A stretch of DNA of 64,000 nucleotides from Limnanthes douglasii subsp. nivea. Lineage: Eukaryota > Streptophyta > Magnoliopsida > Brassicales > Limnanthaceae. Numbering within the stretch: the first letter of the stretch is position 1; each line of letters starts with the position of its first letter. Made by a program: the position numbers and the translations under genes. Shown here piece after piece: positions 32,200 through 44,572 of the stretch. The DNA is taken from the NCBI GenBank assembly GCA_036936605.1, contig JAUPFV010000002.1, positions 248,641,305 through 248,705,304 on the forward strand. Reading direction: 5' to 3'. The notes under the pieces were generated by a model. The model ran no database searches. It was given only the letters and a program-made list of their open reading frames with translations, and had not been told where the DNA came from.

Positions 32200-32217
32200 A
32201 ACCGTTTGACACCTCTA
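32200..32217 (-). repeat. hAT right terminal inverted repeat
   Basis: TAGAGGTGTCAAACGGTT on the minus strand, matching the left end at 16 of 18 positions. Confidence 0.9.
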
Positions 32218-32225
32218 GTTCTGGG
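32218..32225 (+). repeat. hAT target-site duplication, right
   Basis: GTTCTGGG, exact match to 26059-26066. Removing the element and one copy rejoins ordinary AT-rich flank. Confidence 0.95.
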
Positions 32226-32989
32226 TCTAGTATTGTCCTGTTCCATTACGAGATTCACATTTATTTCACTGTAGGGTCCGTAATTGGGCTATTGTACCCT
32301 AAAATCGATACATTTTAAAGGCTGAAATTAGTTCATATTAAGGTAGGGTATTCCTTTTGAATGGTATATCATGTTTCCTATTCTATTTCGATAAATCTGA
32401 TATTAATAGTAAGATTTTAAACCTATAGTGGATTCGGTCTTTTCCGACTTTTTTTTATTTATTTAAATCACAGTTTTTATTAATGTACATCCGTTTCAAA
32501 GACAAATATAGAATTCAGGTTCAAATATGATCTTTAGTAAGATAAAATCGACTTGGCTAAAAAACAGAATTGCCAAAGTTGAAAAAAAAAAACGTCTTAA
32601 GTTAAACAAATAAAAAATTTAAAACTTCTAACGAGACGAAAAGAAAGCGAGACATCTATCAAAATTTATACAATTGTAATCAAGCTGCAAGAGTATCCAA
32701 CTTCAATAGGAACCAAACCACAGCTACAACGGCTTAGAAAAAGCTTGAGAGACTAGGTAGATGTCTAAGAGGAGTTTGATAAAATGGACTACTCGCTTGC
32801 AAGCTTAAGGCGATCGGACAGAAAACTAAAACGATTATGCATCATCCAAAGACAAGGAAAAATGGCCAACTGGCTTGCTTAGATCAGACAGGAGCAGATT
32901 ATCAACAAAGTAAAAACTAATCAACGAGATCATGTGCTAAAGCAACTCTAGAGCTTTGCATGAAATTCTCAAGGAAAAACAAACTAGAA
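32226..32989. other. No gene recognised
   Basis: Flanking DNA between the hAT and the SINE. Slightly less AT-rich than average; no family signature on either strand. Confidence 0.4.
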
Positions 32990-33119
32990 CCCCTAAGGGG
33001 GTAGCCGAGTTGGTTGAGTATGACATTCTTATGACCAAAAGGTCATGAGTTCGAGTCCCTCTGCTATCGCCTCAGACTGAGGGTTTACCTTGTGCGCACT
33101 CATCCCTCCAAAAAAAAAA
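32990..33119 (+). mobile_element. tRNA-derived SINE (short copy)
   Basis: Begins CCCCTAAGGGGGTAGCCGAG, with A box TAGCCGAGTTGG and B box AGTTCGAGTCC, and ends with CAGACTGAGGGTTTACCTTG, TGTGCGCACTC and an A-run (33110-33119). A second, longer copy lies on the minus strand at 60188-60393 and shares the head, the GGTCATGAGTTCGAG block and the TGCGCACTC tail. This copy lacks about 70 bp between B box and tail. A clean target-site duplication was not found here. The A and B boxes mark descent from a tRNA and an internal Pol III promoter. Confidence 0.85.
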
Positions 33120-35480
33120 CTTTTATTTCTTAAATTCTTTTTAGTTTAAAATAGTGGATAATTGTATTAAAATATTAATCACTATTTATTTGTTCAATAT
33201 TTTTTAAAAAAGTTCTATAAAAATATGATAATATATAGAAAATTTTAGAGATACTTAATAAATAATAATAAACAATTCAAAAAAAATCAAAACTTTTGAA
33301 TAATAAAATACTCAATAATCTAATAAATTTATAAAATCAAAATTATTTTAAAAATCAACACAATTTCTTTTTACAAAACCAACCATGTTAAAAAATAACA
33401 CAAACAATTATGCACATTTACAATTGTAACGACAAACAAGACATGATTTTCTCATTTACTTACACCGTATTAACAATATGTCAAGTTGTCGCGGTAAAAC
33501 ACCTCATCGAGATGGTGAATCAACATGATGACACTAGAAGTAGTACGTTATGCTCCTAAATCGATATGGCGACAATCCTAAAATATCACTAGTCTCGCAT
33601 ATCTTAGAGAGGTCGTATGTCTTTGAGTTGGTAGTAATGAAATTGTTTTATTATCTAAAATAAAGAAAATCTTCCACCAAAATATCAAGTGAATAATGAG
33701 TTTTCCTTTTTTTCCTTTTTAGATTGGATCATAATTTAATCAAAACTTTCCCTTTTGAATTATTCTAATATATTCCAATATGTGGACTAATAAATTACGA
33801 GTATACTATTATGTTAGTTTGTATTGTAAAATTCTTTTTGTTCGTGGGATTCAACAAAATGACTTGTAATTATGGATTCTAGAATCGTGTTCAAATTGTG
33901 AGGGTGAGCTTTATTATTCTGCACATCGACTAGGCAACGCAACGAGAACTAACACGCATGCATCCTTCCATATTTCCACGAATATGTATTTTCACGATAA
34001 TACACGTCACTTTATTCGTTGTCTTGTGACATAAAACACGCGGTACATTATTGACACGTATTTATTTATCATATAATAATTTTAAACATGTATTACTTCA
34101 CTTTGAGTCTTGCTTTTCTGATTCTCATTTTTGTAAATCTTTATATTTCACTTTTATTAGTCATTGCATTTGATCAAATACCAACAATCTCTCACTTTGT
34201 TAAGTGACATATATAATTTCTTTATTGTGATAATAATTATACATAAGTAAAATATCCATCGGTTTTTATTTTATCTTAGTTAAATATGACAAAGCTTGGT
34301 TGAAATGTTTTTGAACTAGTTATCCCCCTATGGCCAGACTCGCGACCACACATACATAAATAATTTTACTAGTTTGTTTATATTTTCTTTAGGACTATTA
34401 TAATGGTATGTTTTTTCGGTTCAAAATTTTTTCTGAGAAAAATCATACTCTCATGAAAACAACACCACACATGAACTCTAATTAGTACGATTTTTAAGTA
34501 TATTTATGATTTTTAAAAATACATATCATACTTAAACTTAATTGTATTAAAATATCTCCAAACATAACCCTATATTGGAAAGCGACTAACATATAATGTA
34601 TCTTAGATGAATTAGCTTTTATTTAGATTATGGAACTTTTCTTCCTATTAATGTGTTGTTTTCCACTGAAAAAATCGACATCTTGATATCTAAATGTTTA
34701 TAATAGTCGAATTAGGTTGTCATCATTAACAAGTATTCACTTTAATATTGTTACTCACATCACTATATGATTGATTCTCGAGATTATGGTTTGGTAAACG
34801 GACTAATTATATTCTCATTAGAATGTGTACACGGTATTGATACGATTCCATATATTGAATCAATTTTATTACGTTCTCGACTTTTATATTAATATATGAT
34901 ATACATGTATATTTTTAAATCCTAAAAGACACTACATGTAAATATAAACACCCACCTTATAGTTGATTAATTATCAGTTAAATTAGTGATAAAACCTGTA
35001 TATGTATACCCGTTAAGTATCTTTAATAAATTTTAAATACTAAAAACACGTATACCTTGAATTTTTCAAGTATTCATGAACTATCTCAATAGTAATCCAT
35101 TCACTATTACATGTATTACTAGCAAATTGACTCAATTTACTAACCACAAATAAAATATCAACCCTAGTTCATAAAACAACATAGACGAGGCTATTATAAC
35201 ACGATTGTATTCTAATTTATATATTTTTATTTTAGTATTTTATCTAAGTTTTAAACTATGATTAAATGATGTTTATGCATTTTTAATTTTTAGTTGACTA
35301 AAATTCTCTATTTATCTCACTATAGTGAGATTAACTTACGGAAGAACCCCATTATTTTTTTATTATAGTTTTTTAGAACAATTTATAATCATTCAAGATC
35401 TTTCATCTTGAATGTAAAAGATAAAAATATATTTGTTTCCATAATACCATACTTTTATGTTATGGAAGAAACTAAAAAAC
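33120..35480. other. AT-rich DNA, no gene recognised
   Basis: No coding family, RNA gene or clear LTR. It may include the decayed LTR and leader of the copia element that becomes recognisable near 35.5 kb. Confidence 0.35.
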
Positions 35481-35499
35481 AATTAGATAACGAAAAGTT

Positions 35500-38280
35500 T
35501 ATATAACCAGTTATATGTGAAGATTTGTTTTACATTTACCTAAATGGATGATATGTATATGAATGCTCATGTTGGATTATATAATAAATTAATAGTAGAT
35601 CTTTTAAATGTAGATAAAAAAATAGATATAAAGATAAAACTTTAATATTATTAAAGATATTACATGAATTGTATGACCATTTAATTATTATTCTTATGAT
35701 TTTGTTAGTCCTCTATTAAATATTAAAATCAAAATAAAATAAAAAAATATTTATAGATATTTCTAAAACATTAGTTGTGATTGGAATACAAAACAAAATC
35801 ATTAAACATGATAAGAGTGAAAATTGTTTGGTCCATAAAATCCAAGACATAAAGAGAAAATAACTTATAAAGGAGCATACACATATTAGTACTCAATAAA
35901 AATCAATGGTATTAAGAGACTATAAAGATATTAGCATTCAAAAAAATTGTAACCGATGACAATTATGAGTTATAATTGTTCGGTAGTTATGAGTCAAACA
36001 AGTATGAAATATATTTTTCTTAATTAGAAAATATGTTATGTATTCCTCTATATAAATGAGAAAAATTTAATTAATAAAATAATTTACTTTTTACCATATT
36101 AATATACATGTAATAAATTATGTTCCAAATGAGAGATATTTCGAAAATAAACGATACATACTAATAGTAAATATGTTTACTATTAAGACTTATATTTTTT
36201 CTAAAAAATAGAGTTTCGAAATTTGAGAAACATAATGATGTTTATTGTATATGTGATTGGTATTTTATGTTATGAAAAAGAATTTGATTTCACTTAGTGT
36301 TTTGGATGCTAACGATATGAAATTTATATATGATAGTGGTACACAAAGGACTTTCTAGAGTTCTTCTCGTACTGAAAATATATTATAAAATAAATACTAA
36401 TTTAATTAAAGACACAACACTTAGCAGTTAGCACAGGTTGTTTCTACAACTAAATGTTTTTAAAAAAACTTACGTTTGAATTTTCAAGACTATGACATAT
36501 GCGACTCAAATTTTAAGGAAAACATATGTTGTATGGACTAATAAAATAAAGATTGTTCAAAATATGCAAAAAATTATCATATGAGATATTATGAATATCT
36601 TATTTTAGGTAAAAATCTGAGGTTAAATATGGTGCAATTCTACATAAGACAACTGATATTCTTAATTATGTGCAGATTGATGCTTGAGATTCTATAAAAA
36701 AACATTCATAAAGTGAAGGATATTGGTTTATTTTAGTTATAGATGACTAATCAAGATAAGTTTGGGTTTGAACAATGAAGAATAATGATGAAGTTCTTAT
36801 GAATTTTACTAGTTGGAAGAAAAATACGAAAATCATACTAGACGGAAATGAAGGTCATGCAATGGATAATGAAGCAAACGTATAATAAAAAATGATATGT
36901 TTATGTATTTTTTTGAAGATAAAGATAATCAATTTTACACCACAATTGGAAAGACTCAACAAAAGAACAAGGTTGCATAAATAATCAACATACTCTGATT
37001 AAAAGATGTGTTGTATGCTAGCATTATTTTGGTTTGAGCAAGATATTTTAGCATAAGTTGTTACACATGTAAGTCGCATTATTAACCATTTACGATCATC
37101 AATATTGGAGAAAAAAAAATACTTATTGAGTGATGGTATCATAAACATGAATTAATATATAAGTATTTGTATATCTTTAGGTGTCATGTTTAATATCATC
37201 TGATTGAAACTAAACTTGATGCAAAATATAACAAAGACTATATTTCTTGATTTTATACCGGTGGCAAAGGTTACAAGTTGTGGTGTTTAAACAATAAAAA
37301 TTTGTTTATTTGTAGATATATTATTATTTATGAGAGTAATATGTAGAAAATAAAAAATATATAAGATTACATTCAAAAGGATCAGAAAAGTACTAGTCAT
37401 CTCTAACAAATGGAACTTAAAAAAACTTTTTTCGGTATAAGATGAAAATCCTACTTCAAATAATGATGTTGGTGATGAAATTAAAGGTGAAGAACATGCT
37501 ACCACCAAAGAATCTTCTCATTAGGAATAATTTATTACTTCAAGGTTGTAAAAAAGTTGTTAAACTACCAAAATAATTTGTAGACTTAGTTTCACTACCA
37601 CCGAGATATACAGATTCATATTACTCTATCTCTCTCTTTATGATTTATATAAAATAGTTCAAAACATTTTCATTGGAATTTTACTTTCGATAAGGTATTG
37701 ATTGTTTTATAGAAACAAGACTTATCATATACTAGAATCCTCTTAAAGAAAAGAATTCATTGGTTGTGGAAGAGTATACAAAAAGAAATAATGTAAACTT
37801 GGAAACAAAACGTTAGGTTCAAGGAAACACTGGTTGCAAAAGGTTTGCTCAACATGAATGAGTCGACTATAACAAAGTATTCTGTCTATTGGTTAAACAT
37901 TCATTTTTTGGGTTTTAATGTTGCATTAATATAAAGAGATTTGGATATTTATTTCTTACATGGATACCTCGATAATATATATATATATGTTAAAACCAGA
38001 TGGTTAGAAGTAAATTAGGAAAGAAAATTAGGTTTGTATATTAGATACGTTTATATAAGGTTTGATATTGTTAGGTGTAGGCTATAAGTAACTCGTCAAA
38101 AAAGTTAATGTCATAGGACTACATGAGCATAGTTGGATCTATCACAACGTATATTAAGCAAGAACTATTGAAACTGTTTGGTGAAGCTTGAGCCATCATT
38201 TAGTTTTAAAGATTTATTTTAACCCTAAGAGTTGAGAAGAGCTATTGAAGACTAGTGACCATTATGTTGAAATAAATATG
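35500..38280 (+). mobile_element. Decayed Ty1/copia retrotransposon A (gag to reverse transcriptase)
   Basis: Gag remnant near 35540-35700 (LYNKLIVDLLNVDKKIDIKIK fits the gag LNKI..DLENI..KIEDED block). Integrase near 36660-36830 reads LNYVQIDA, GYWFILVIDD, then VWV and TMKNNDEVLMNFTSWKK. The capsid-to-RT linker at about 37205-37315 reads KLDAKYNKDYIS, stop, FYTGGKGYKLWCLNN, matching the copia KLD..A.KCIFLGY..G.KGYRLWC block. Reverse transcriptase traces at 37800-37990 start ETLVAKGLLNMNES and end FLTWIPR. Many stops and frame changes are present and no product is possible. Confidence 0.8.
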
Positions 38281-38285
38281 TGATG

Positions 38286-38990
38286 CGCCAAAAAAGGCTC
38301 ATCTAAAGTAGGATGGCCCAAAGTGAGCTTATATGAAACATCATTTGATATTTATTGAGTTGGACCGTAGCACCATAGCTTGACCGAAGCGAAGTTCTTT
38401 ATTTGTTAGGTCTCATATGTCAATTGGATCTCTAATTTTGGTATTCCTATATCAATTCGATTTCTTATATTAATTGGGTCTTCTACATTAATTAGGTTTT
38501 TATTTATGAGGTTTCCTATATTGATAGATTAAGAGTTATTTTATTTGTTTATTCATGAGATTTAATATGGAACGTCTAATAAAGAATTAAGGTTTTACCT
38601 AAACCTATATAAAAGATAAGATATTGTAATGCAATATCTGTTGTGGTATGATGTAACTATGGCAGTGCAATTACGTGAATAACAAATTTCCTAAAAGAGT
38701 AAAATAACATAAGGTCTTTTATAAGATAAGTGAGGTGATAGATAAATACTCTAGAGATGGTTTTGTAAATCACGTGATATTTTGTTACAAAGATTTCTTG
38801 AGTCCTTTATGCTTGAGAGTCATTATGTAACCTACATGTTTATAAAAGAGTGTTTGTTACCCGTGGATGTAGGATTTCTTCATAATCTGAAGCATGATAA
38901 GTATTGTCTTATGTATTTGGTTTTAATACACTTTCTTTTATTTTTTACTTGTCTTGAACAAGATAATTAGATCGTTCTTCCATAGGTTTG
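38286..38990 (+). repeat. Possible copia LTR
   Basis: Between copia A and copia B lies a non-coding block with a TATA-like CCTATATAAAAGATAAG near 38600, which would suit an LTR. Its ends and partner could not be found, so the call is tentative. It could belong to either neighbour. Confidence 0.25.
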
Positions 38991-40213
38991 TATAATCTTA
39001 TATTGGCTCTTACATCGACCAAATAGTGGTTGTTTCCCCGACGAGTGGTGTGGTGAGTGTGGAGCAGTAGCAAAAGAAGTAGATCAATACCTGATCCTTA
39101 GGTTAGAAAAGTATATCTTGCTTGGAAACTGTAAAACCATGAAATATGAGTTCCATAAAGCTTATCCTAGAAACATTCGATATATCTAATGATTTCAATC
39201 ATTGGAGAATTAATGTTAAGTCTTACCTAGTATAGAAGGGATTAATTGATGTTATCGAAGATAAATCTACACATCTTGATGTCGTGATACTATCTAAAGA
39301 TCATACTTCCATCATACTATGCATGGGAAATGAAATGCTACAAGAATTATCTGAAGAGCCTACGACGTTGAAATCAAATGGAGTTTAATTGCATAAAGAA
39401 ATCTTTAGCAAAAAACTTATATTAGAAGAAAAATATTTACACACTTTCTATGGATAATAACACATAGATCTGAAGATACTTAGATGATTACAACAAAATC
39501 ATACTCGACTTGAACGCAGTTAGTGTGAATATAGAGGAGAAGAACAAAAAAATCATCATTCTAAGTTCTATGTCGAATAAGCATGAACACTTCATAGACA
39601 TCATGATATATGAAGGAATCCTATACAAAGGCCGAGGCCAATAGTGTCTTAAACTCCAAAGATCATTAAAAGTAATGTGTTCTAAAAGGTGAATCTGAAG
39701 GGCATAAACGGAGTATGAGAGATCGTTCTGGGAAAGATATATTCAAGTAAGAGGAGAGGAAAGCCTCACTCAAATTCCAAAGCGATTGTGATGGGTGAAA
39801 AAGTGATACGATGGGTATGCAAGAATAAATGACATATGAGTTGGAACTTTCTGGAGAAGGGAAAGGGCAACAACTATTTGAAGACCAAAGTTAGAGATGT
39901 TGCAATGGTGTCTGATGACTATGAGCACGCTGATGGGTTAATAACTTCTTATTCTTATAGGTAAATGATGAATATGTGTTGGATTTGGTTGTGTAATATC
40001 ATATGACTTCCAACACGTATTTTTATGAAGGCATACGAATGTTACACGGTGGAAGGGTCATCCTAGGCGATGAAAAATCTTGTGATATGAAAAGGATTGG
40101 AATTGTACGACTCAAGTTGTCTATATAACTCGACAATTATTAACAGCGTAAGGTATATACCTGAAACTAAATGCAGCCTTTTTTCTATTGGATGTTAGAT
40201 GAGGAAGGGTTTA

Positions 40214-40221
40214 CTTGTACA
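40214..40221 (+). repeat. Target-site duplication of the nested hAT, left
   Basis: CTTGTACA, identical to 41522-41529. Confidence 0.93.
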
Positions 40222-41521
40222 CAGTGGCGTAGCCAGGATTTAAACTCTACGGTGTCCTGATTGTTGTCCAAAAAAAATTTCTTTTGTAGTGGAAGTTGTA
40301 AAATGGTGTTGTAATATATTTTCATTTTCCATCTATATAAAAGTTGTTTATTTGTTTAAGTGAGTCTTACATATTATTTTTTTCAACACTTTGAAGTAGT
40401 ATTATAACAAAAAAAAATAGAAGTTGATTAATAAATATATTAATCAGGACATCTATTATTAGTGAACTCGAGAGACTATGTTGTTATGGTTTGATCGGGT
40501 TTTAGTTTGACCTTTTCCGAAGTATACACAAACTAATTGATTTATTGATTAGGACATTTATTGTTAGTGAACTCGAGAGCTTATGCTGTTACGGTTTGAT
40601 CTGTAAAGCAAAATAAAAAAAATATGATTTATGCAGGTCTATTTGTTTCGAAATTAAACTCTACGGCCCTCTATCTTAAGAAAAATATAAATCAACCAAT
40701 GTTAATCTTTGTAACTGATGAATAGTAATATAAGATATGTAGCAAAGCTTCAATTTTGAGAATTAATAACATAGAGCCGTAATAAATACTTTAGTGTTTG
40801 AAGTTTGTCGTTAGAGTTTTCGAATTGATAGTAAAAAAACAATTGTTCTAAAAAATTGTATCTTGTCGTTAGAGGCGACGACAAAGGAACCAACCCGCTT
40901 GTTTTGATCAAATTTATATAGATCTATATTATTTTTTGAATGAAAATATTTATAAATAAATAATATAATAAAAATATATATTAAATCTATATCATACATA
41001 TATATATATATATATATTATTTTTTAATTAGGATATTTATTTATAGTAAAATAATATGGATGTGTACTTTATATATAATAAAAAATAAATGATACACTCA
41101 TATTTTAATATATATATATATATAATAAAATAAATAATAAGTTTAAATAATAAAAAATACATGATATACTAATATTATAATAATAAAAACTAATGATATA
41201 ATAAAAAAATAAATTCAATAGTATATAAATAATAAGTTTAATATAGACGTATATTTTATATATAATAAAGATTAAATGATATATTAATATTATAATAATA
41301 AAAATTTAATGATATAATTAAATAAATAATAAAAATAATTTAATTGACAAAAACCCAAAAATACCACAACTGAGTCTCGAACCTAAGGGAGAGTGGGTTC
41401 CTTAACTGATTTTTACCAACTGGACTGAAGTCCAAGATACAATTAAAGTACTAAACATATAAGTTTGGCAAGCAAGGTGGGTTCCTGGGACCCCACAGGA
41501 CCCCACCTGGCTCCGCCTATG
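40222..41521. mobile_element. Non-autonomous hAT element (1300 bp) nested in copia B
   Basis: The left end is CAGTGGCGTAGCCAGG and the right end, inward on the minus strand, CATAGGCGGAGCCAGG (13 of 16 match). Both ends are flanked by the 8-bp duplication CTTGTACA (40214-40221 and 41522-41529). Taking the element out restores continuous copia protease-region text (GFTC, then CEDG and LKV). The interior codes for nothing. It includes a diverged direct duplication (about 40438-40497 and 40545-40602, with TTAGTGAACTCGAGAG in both) and long AT tracts from 40920 to 41340. TIR style and 8-bp duplication indicate the hAT superfamily; it would depend on a transposase elsewhere. Confidence 0.92.
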
Positions 41522-41529
41522 CTTGTACA
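41522..41529 (+). repeat. Target-site duplication of the nested hAT, right
   Basis: CTTGTACA, identical to 40214-40221. Confidence 0.93.
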
Positions 41530-44149
41530 TGTGAAGATGGTTGACTTAAAGTCTTCCAATGATCTATTATAATTATAAAAAACAATCGGGATAATAGTGT
41601 GTTATCTCTAGAGGGATCTATAATGGTATAATTTTTGTCTAATATTGGTAAATAATTCCACCAGGTTGTGGCATCATCAGTTGGGAAATTTAAGTAAAAA
41701 TGCCTTAGTGAACTAAGTAAACATGGGTTGTTAGACGATACCGCAATTCAAAAGCTGAGCTTTTTTGGAAGTTGTGCATTGGGTACGAGTAAGAGGGTGA
41801 AGTTTCTTCCCAACAATCAAACATCCAATGGAGTACTTGATTATGCTCATTCAGATCTTTAGAGTCCAATACATAAACCTAACATAGGTGATGCAAAATA
41901 CTTTATATTACTGATTGATGGTTATTCTTGGAAAGTATGATTTCTACTTTTGAAGAACGAATATGAAGCCTTTGTTTCGTGTGTAAAATAGAAGAATTTG
42001 ATAGAGAATCAAACCGAGAAAGTTTTGAAGCTATATACTGATAATGGCTTGGAATATGTGACCAATGAGTGAACTAGATATTTTACAAAGCTTGGGATCT
42101 CTAGACACTGAACCGTAAGTGGGACTCGCCAATAAAACATTTTTGGTGAGAGAATGAATCAAACCATACTATAGATATTTAAATGTATGCTTCACATAAC
42201 TAGAATGTGTCAAATATTTTGAGGAGAAGTCGTGACAACAACTGCATATATCATCAATAAGAGTCCATATACGATGACAAAGTTTAATTATCCTAAAGAG
42301 GCATGGAGCAGAGAGAAACCTAATTTATAATATTTTAGAGTGTTCAGATGTGTTGCCTACACATATGTGAAGAAGGGTAAGCTTAGGGAAAGAGTACTTC
42401 AATGTTTGTTCTTCAGCTATCCAGAAGGAGTAAAAGGGTATATGTTGGTGTGCCTTGAACCTCGATGTCCCAAGGCGTTGATAAACATGAACGTGGTTTT
42501 CAATAAATAGGATATTTTGTTGAAAATATGGTGGAGACTCAACCTAGTACTGTCGGGAAGAGATGTGATGTTCATAATGAATATGATCTATAAATTGAAG
42601 TTGGTGAAGCTTTCGTCGAAGAATATTTAGGGCATGGTTCCGCTTTGGATCGTACATAGGAAGTTCAACCACTGCATGAGTCTGAAGTACACCGAGTCTA
42701 TGTTGCCCATGGGCCTTTGGATAATCATTTGAAATAGCAAGATAAGATTGAAAATTATCAGATTATGAGGGATAAAGCACGAAAACCAAGTAAACAGTCA
42801 CAAATGTATTGGTTCTGCTTTATCGATTGAAATGCATGGAGTCTTGAACTTGAAATATTTTACGATTCTGTAAAAAACAATAATAAAGAGAAAAAGCTCA
42901 CGAATAGGAAATAAGAACTATGAACTCAAAAAAATATGAGCACTTGGATTCTTGTGAAGCAGTCAAAGGGTCAAAAGTTGGTTGGGAGTCAATGGGTATA
43001 TAAGAGGAAGCCAAATATTCATGGTGTTGAGTTACCCAAATACAACTCTATGTTATTAAAGGCTTTACACAAAAATATGATGTTCATGTTGAGTTACCGA
43101 AATACAAGGCTAGGATCGTGGCTAAAGGCTTTATGCAAAACAAAAGTGTTGATTTCAATAAAATATTTTCGCTAGTGGTGAGACAAATATCCATCAGGAT
43201 TCTATCATCAATTTTTAATATATTTGATATTGAACTATATAAAATGGATATCACGACTGCCTTACTGCATGGTGAATTAGAAGGGATAATTCACATTTTT
43301 GAATGAAGGGATTCGAATAAGGGAATGAAGGTGATGCGTGTTTGTTGAAAAGACCCATCAACAGGTTGAGACAGTCACTTGAATAGAAAATTTGATTCTT
43401 TTAAGAGATCCATCAAATATTTTTGCAGCTGCTATGACGATTTTCTCTATTAGAATGAGGAAACACACATGGAAAATAAGATTTATTTTTGTTTTATGTA
43501 GACGACATATTAGTAGCTAGAAGAGATAGGAGGAAGATTGAAATGGCAAAGACTAAGCTAAAATAAGAGTATGAGATGAAGGATATGGAAGAGGCTAAGA
43601 GGATATTTGGTATTGAGATCAAGAAGAATAAGCCAAAGAGGCATCTCTTCTTTTCTCAACAAAAATGTATATAGAAGATCCTAAAGAAGTTCTCAATTTA
43701 CGAAGCAAAATTGGTTGGAACTCTCATTTGTTCCCAATTCAAACTCAAAGTCACTCAAGCACCAATCAAAGCAGGAGATAAGTACATGAAAAATATATCT
43801 TATGCCAATGTTATCGGTAGCATTATGTATGCTACGATTTGTATGAGACCTAATTTTTCCTACGCCGTAAGTATTTTGAGCAGATCTGGAGAAGACGCAT
43901 TGTTATACACTCAAGTGACTCATAAGATACTTGATGGGCTCAGTTGTTGTAGGGTTGTCTTATATTCCAAAAGATACACGTAATATAGTTCTGAAAGGGT
44001 ATGTGGAGTTCCTTTATGTAGGTTACCTCAACACAAGGACTTTTCTCGCGATAACATATGGTTTACCTCGACAACTGATTCAAGTTTCCACGACAAATGA
44101 GGAATATTGGGTTTTTAGAATTGTTAATTTCTGATGTTATCACGGTAAT

Positions 44150-44572
44150 AGCAGGGTTCGACATATCAACCATGTTGAAATTTAAAAAATAAGAGTTTTA
44201 ACTATTTCTTTTCCACATCAATAATGGATTTTCCACAGCAAATATAAATATGTGTTTTTTTTCAAAGAAATGTGTATTTTCAAAAACTTACTTATGCGAT
44301 CCAACATGATTTTTTCTAAGTTTTTTTAAATCTAAAACCTTTTATATGGGTTTATTATCTTATAAATAGCTGTATGACTCAAGAGATAAATGATAAAGTT
44401 CATAAATCTCTCTAATCTTTTGAAAAACTTTAATCTCTTTATCCTTATGAATTATTATCAAACTTTCATTTTTTATTTCTAGTTTCTTGTATAGGAAATC
44501 ATAATTCTTGTTATATCCCAAAAGAACTTTTAACAACAACTCAAAGAAATAGAGTGATCAAATTAATTATTT
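44150..44572 (+). repeat. Copia C 5' LTR (3' part)
   Basis: This stretch is homologous to 47990-48379 (shared blocks CAAGAGATAAATGAT, TTATTTCTA, AATAGAGTGATC). It contains TATAAATAG at about 44374 and is followed by a decayed primer-binding site (GCATATCATA; the right copy has CGGTATCAAATA, close to the initiator-Met site TGGTATCAGAGC). Divergence between the two copies looks to be around a quarter, judged by eye. The upstream half of the LTR seems missing or unreadable against copia B. Confidence 0.6.

Larger units (their letters stand above)
26067..32217. mobile_element. Complete two-gene hAT transposon (6151 bp)
   Basis: The left end reads TAGAGGTGTCTAATGGTT and the right end, inward on the minus strand, reads TAGAGGTGTCAAACGGTT, so the terminal inverted repeats match at 16 of 18 positions. 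Both ends are flanked by the same 8 bp, GTTCTGGG. Order inside: direct-oriented 16-bp repeat array, transposase on the minus strand (26883-29051), shared intergenic region with six palindromes, a second gene on the plus strand (29845-31329), then the second 16-bp array. Both genes are open from start to stop. Everything needed for movement (ends, transposase with its acidic residues, duplications) appears intact, so this is a recent and possibly autonomous copy. A second conserved gene is unusual for hAT elements. Confidence 0.95.
39140..44100 (+). mobile_element. Decayed Ty1/copia retrotransposon B (gag to RNase H), interrupted by a hAT
   Basis: Gag starts near 39165 (DFNHWRI, then LIDVIEDKSTHLDVV, LCMGNEML, ELSEEPT). 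It continues past KKLILEEKYLHTF (39410) to a FVDIMMYE-like block near 39595. Protease lies at about 39980-40215 (YHMTSNTYF, then RMLHGGRVILGDEKSCD, GIVRLK) and resumes after the inserted hAT at 41522 (CEDG, stop, LKV). Integrase is at 41860-42320 (YAHSDL, FILLIDGYSW, KLYTDNGLEYVT, TAYIINKSPYT). Reverse transcriptase is at 42936-43320 and 43480-43660 (TWILVKQSKGQKLVGSQWVY, PKYKARIVAKGFMQ, LFYVDDILVARR). RNase H begins at 43795 (YANVIGSIMYATICMRPNFS). Stops are frequent early but sparse in the last third. No intact product. Confidence 0.88.

Noticed and set aside
33000..33080. A tRNA gene at the A- and B-box sequence
   Set aside because: The boxes are present but the cloverleaf does not close, and the sequence continues into a SINE tail shared with the 60.2-kb copy.
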